DNA of 64,000 nucleotides from Rachycentron canadum (taxonomy: Eukaryota; Chordata; Actinopteri; Carangiformes; Rachycentridae): contig CM076666.1 in the NCBI GenBank assembly GCA_038496675.1, forward strand, positions 13,901,139-13,965,138, in the 5' to 3' direction. The notes under the pieces are model-generated. The model did not search any database. It saw only the letters and a program-made list of their open reading frames with translations, and was not told where the DNA came from. Position 1 is the stretch's first letter. Each line of letters starts with the position of its first letter. This document shows, piece by piece, positions 62,474 to 64,000 of the stretch. The position numbers and the translations under genes were made by a program.

Positions 62474-62570
62474 GGCGCCCTGGTGGCCCAGCTGGTGAAG
62501 CACATACCACAAGGGCTTTGTCCTGACCAATGGCCCTTTGCTGCGTGTGCCCCCCGCCCCAACTTGCTTA
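62474..62570 (+). mobile_element. SINE-like head fragment with pol III A box
   Basis: GGGCGCCCTGGTGGCCCAGC begins the fragment. TGGCCCAGCTGG matches the A-box consensus TRGCNNAGYNGG exactly. CACAAGGGCTTTGTCCTGAC follows, but I cannot find a good B box, so the copy seems truncated or decayed. Confidence 0.5.
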
Positions 62571-63501
62571 AAGCACTGTGTAACAGTAGTACAAGCAAAA
62601 TTATCAAATAAATGACAACAGCTAGCTGCAGTTTGCTAATATTAGCTACAAATAGCCACACTTAGCTAGTAGAACAAGTAAAGCTGTGGCAGCAAAACCT
62701 CTGTGTACACTGAATTCACTAAGGGGGGATGTTGTGCCTTATAAATTCCACTGCTGACTTGTAAGAAGGATTTTTATTTCTTCTTGCAAAAGTAACACAA
62801 TCCCACTTTAATCCAAAACTTTCAATTCTTTTTAAATTTACTTTGCATTTTGCATTCTCCTTCTCAGTTTGCCCATCTACCATGATGGCCACTTACAATA
62901 CCAATGAAAACTGTGCATGAGGAGACTGTCTAATCAAGGTGACCAATTAGGCTGAGTGACAGCCTTTCACTTGTCTCATTATACCTGCTAATGGCTCAGG
63001 GAAACACGGTCCCATCCCATCCCTTCATCTCTTCTTCCTCCCTTCCATCACAAAATGACTCCCTCTATCCATTTATCTGCTGGCCTCTGACTTCAATTCC
63101 ACCATAAATCAACAGAACAAACAGACGAGGAGGTGAAAGGAGAAAGGGGAGGGGCACAGGAGGGAGACAAAGGGTTAGGTATTCTCTCTGGGCAGTTAGC
63201 TAAAGGATCTGCTATCGTTTTACAGACAAAAGAGCCGTGATGAAAGGCAGTGGAAATGCTGAGGCAGAGGAGAAATGGTAATCGGTGCGGGGATTATGGG
63301 TCCGTGTACATGTGTGCACCTGTGCATGTCTCACTCTAGATCTCAGAGATTTGTGTCCAAAACATGAGATTTTCGCGGTGAAAGAATGTCCTGTGGGAGG
63401 ATGTGCGTGGCTGAATGAGCTTTCTGATTAAGGGCATGTAAAGAGAAAAAATAAAAGTCTTATCTGATTAGAACTGCATGCAACAATGTACAAGTGTTTA
63501 G

Positions 63502-63783
63502 GGGCTGCAAACAACACTCATATATTTTCATTATGAATTGATCTGGAAATCTCTCTCTTAGGCTAATGATTTATTGTTTGGTCTATAAAATAGTAAAAAA
63601 AAAAAAAAAAAAAGCCCATCGCAATTACTCAGAGGCCAAGGTGACATGTAGAAATGATATGACAAATAGCTTGTTGTCATTGTCTTGGGAGCAGTCAGAA
63701 ATCTAAACAATCAAGATGATTAATCATTCACCAAAACATTTGCAATTGACTTTTCTGTTGATCAACTATTCTCATCTGCAAAG
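63502..63783 (-). mobile_element. Teleost interspersed repeat, near full length, inverted relative to 7990-8185
   Basis: It starts GGGCTGCAAACAACACTC and continues with TTTGGTCTATAAAATAGT, CAATTACTCAGAGGCCAAGG, GATGATTAATCATTCACC and TTTTCTGTTGATCAACTA. These are the successive blocks of the common fish repeat recalled for 7990-8185, read on the other strand. A run of A residues (about 63,595-63,613) interrupts it. Confidence 0.65.
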
Positions 63784-64000
63784 TGACAGTCAGTATTAAG
63801 ATGATTCTAAAAATGATTTTAGCTTGTTATCCTGACACCAAAATCCGCCATTCATTAGTGTTTTAATCTTTTAATTCTAGCCTAAACACCTATTAATAAA
63901 CATCTTGATTGCCTGTTTCCTCTGGATGGATTAAATGATTTCCTTTGCGACAATAGAGCCTACGTGAGACATCGTGATTGCCCCAGTAAACCTGTCAGAC

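Larger units (their letters stand above)
61856..64000 (-). other. Upstream intron/5' region of the PEAK-family gene
   Basis: The acceptor CACCTTCAG ends at 61856, so this is intron up to an unidentified noncoding exon, which may lie outside the window. It holds a SINE-like fragment and an interspersed repeat (separate entries). Confidence 0.55.

Noticed and set aside
1..64000. tRNA genes, rRNA, CRISPR arrays, intact transposase or viral ORFs
   Set aside because: No sequence with paired A/B boxes and cloverleaf potential, no regularly spaced repeats, and no transposase, reverse transcriptase or viral motifs were seen.

Overview
The window looks like euchromatic DNA from a ray-finned fish, probably a percomorph. 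Its genes have many short exons and compact GT-AG introns, with long AT-rich spacers. It carries dinucleotide and TCTA microsatellites and degenerate teleost-type interspersed repeats, and it has no bacterial-style operons. I traced six protein-coding genes exon by exon. At every junction the reading phase carries across GT-AG boundaries.

Layout: (1) 1-10,246, minus strand: fam78a, two coding exons with a 5.1 kb intron; its 3' UTR presumably lies below 4,262. (2) 10,247-13,245: spacer between divergent genes, with a ZNF143-type site, a TCTA microsatellite and one copy of a diverged repeat. (3) 13,246-20,165, plus strand: plpp7 (NET39), two coding exons. (4) 20,166-24,830: gene-poor spacer with a 375-bp local duplication, a perfect 14-bp hairpin, a tRNA-like repeat and a cluster of ATTGCATGCAAT palindromes. 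(5) 24,840-44,890, plus strand: prrc2b, one noncoding and 30 coding exons, predicted 2,232 aa. (6) 45,830-48,690, plus strand: a small three-exon gene for a 135-aa coiled-coil protein that I do not recognise. (7) 48,897-51,940, plus strand: a perfect CTCF-core match, then edf1 (MBF1), five exons, 148 aa. (8) 51,941-57,248: spacer that probably includes the 3' UTR of the next gene. (9) 57,249-61,855, minus strand: a compact 683-aa PEAK-family pseudokinase. (10) 61,856-64,000: its upstream sequence, with a SINE-like head fragment and a teleost repeat.

The order fam78a - plpp7 - prrc2b matches human 9q34.13. edf1 maps further out in human 9q34.3, and no PEAK-family gene is known there, so the right third of the window reflects a different order in this lineage. 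The genes are functionally separate: nuclear-envelope muscle protein (plpp7), translation factor and RNA-binding protein (prrc2b), ribosome-collision sensor and coactivator (edf1), and scaffold pseudokinase. I found no convincing new multi-gene system. The best leads are the unrecognised 135-aa gene, the short PEAK protein, the fam78a start/myristoylation question and several unexplained repeats and regulatory motifs.
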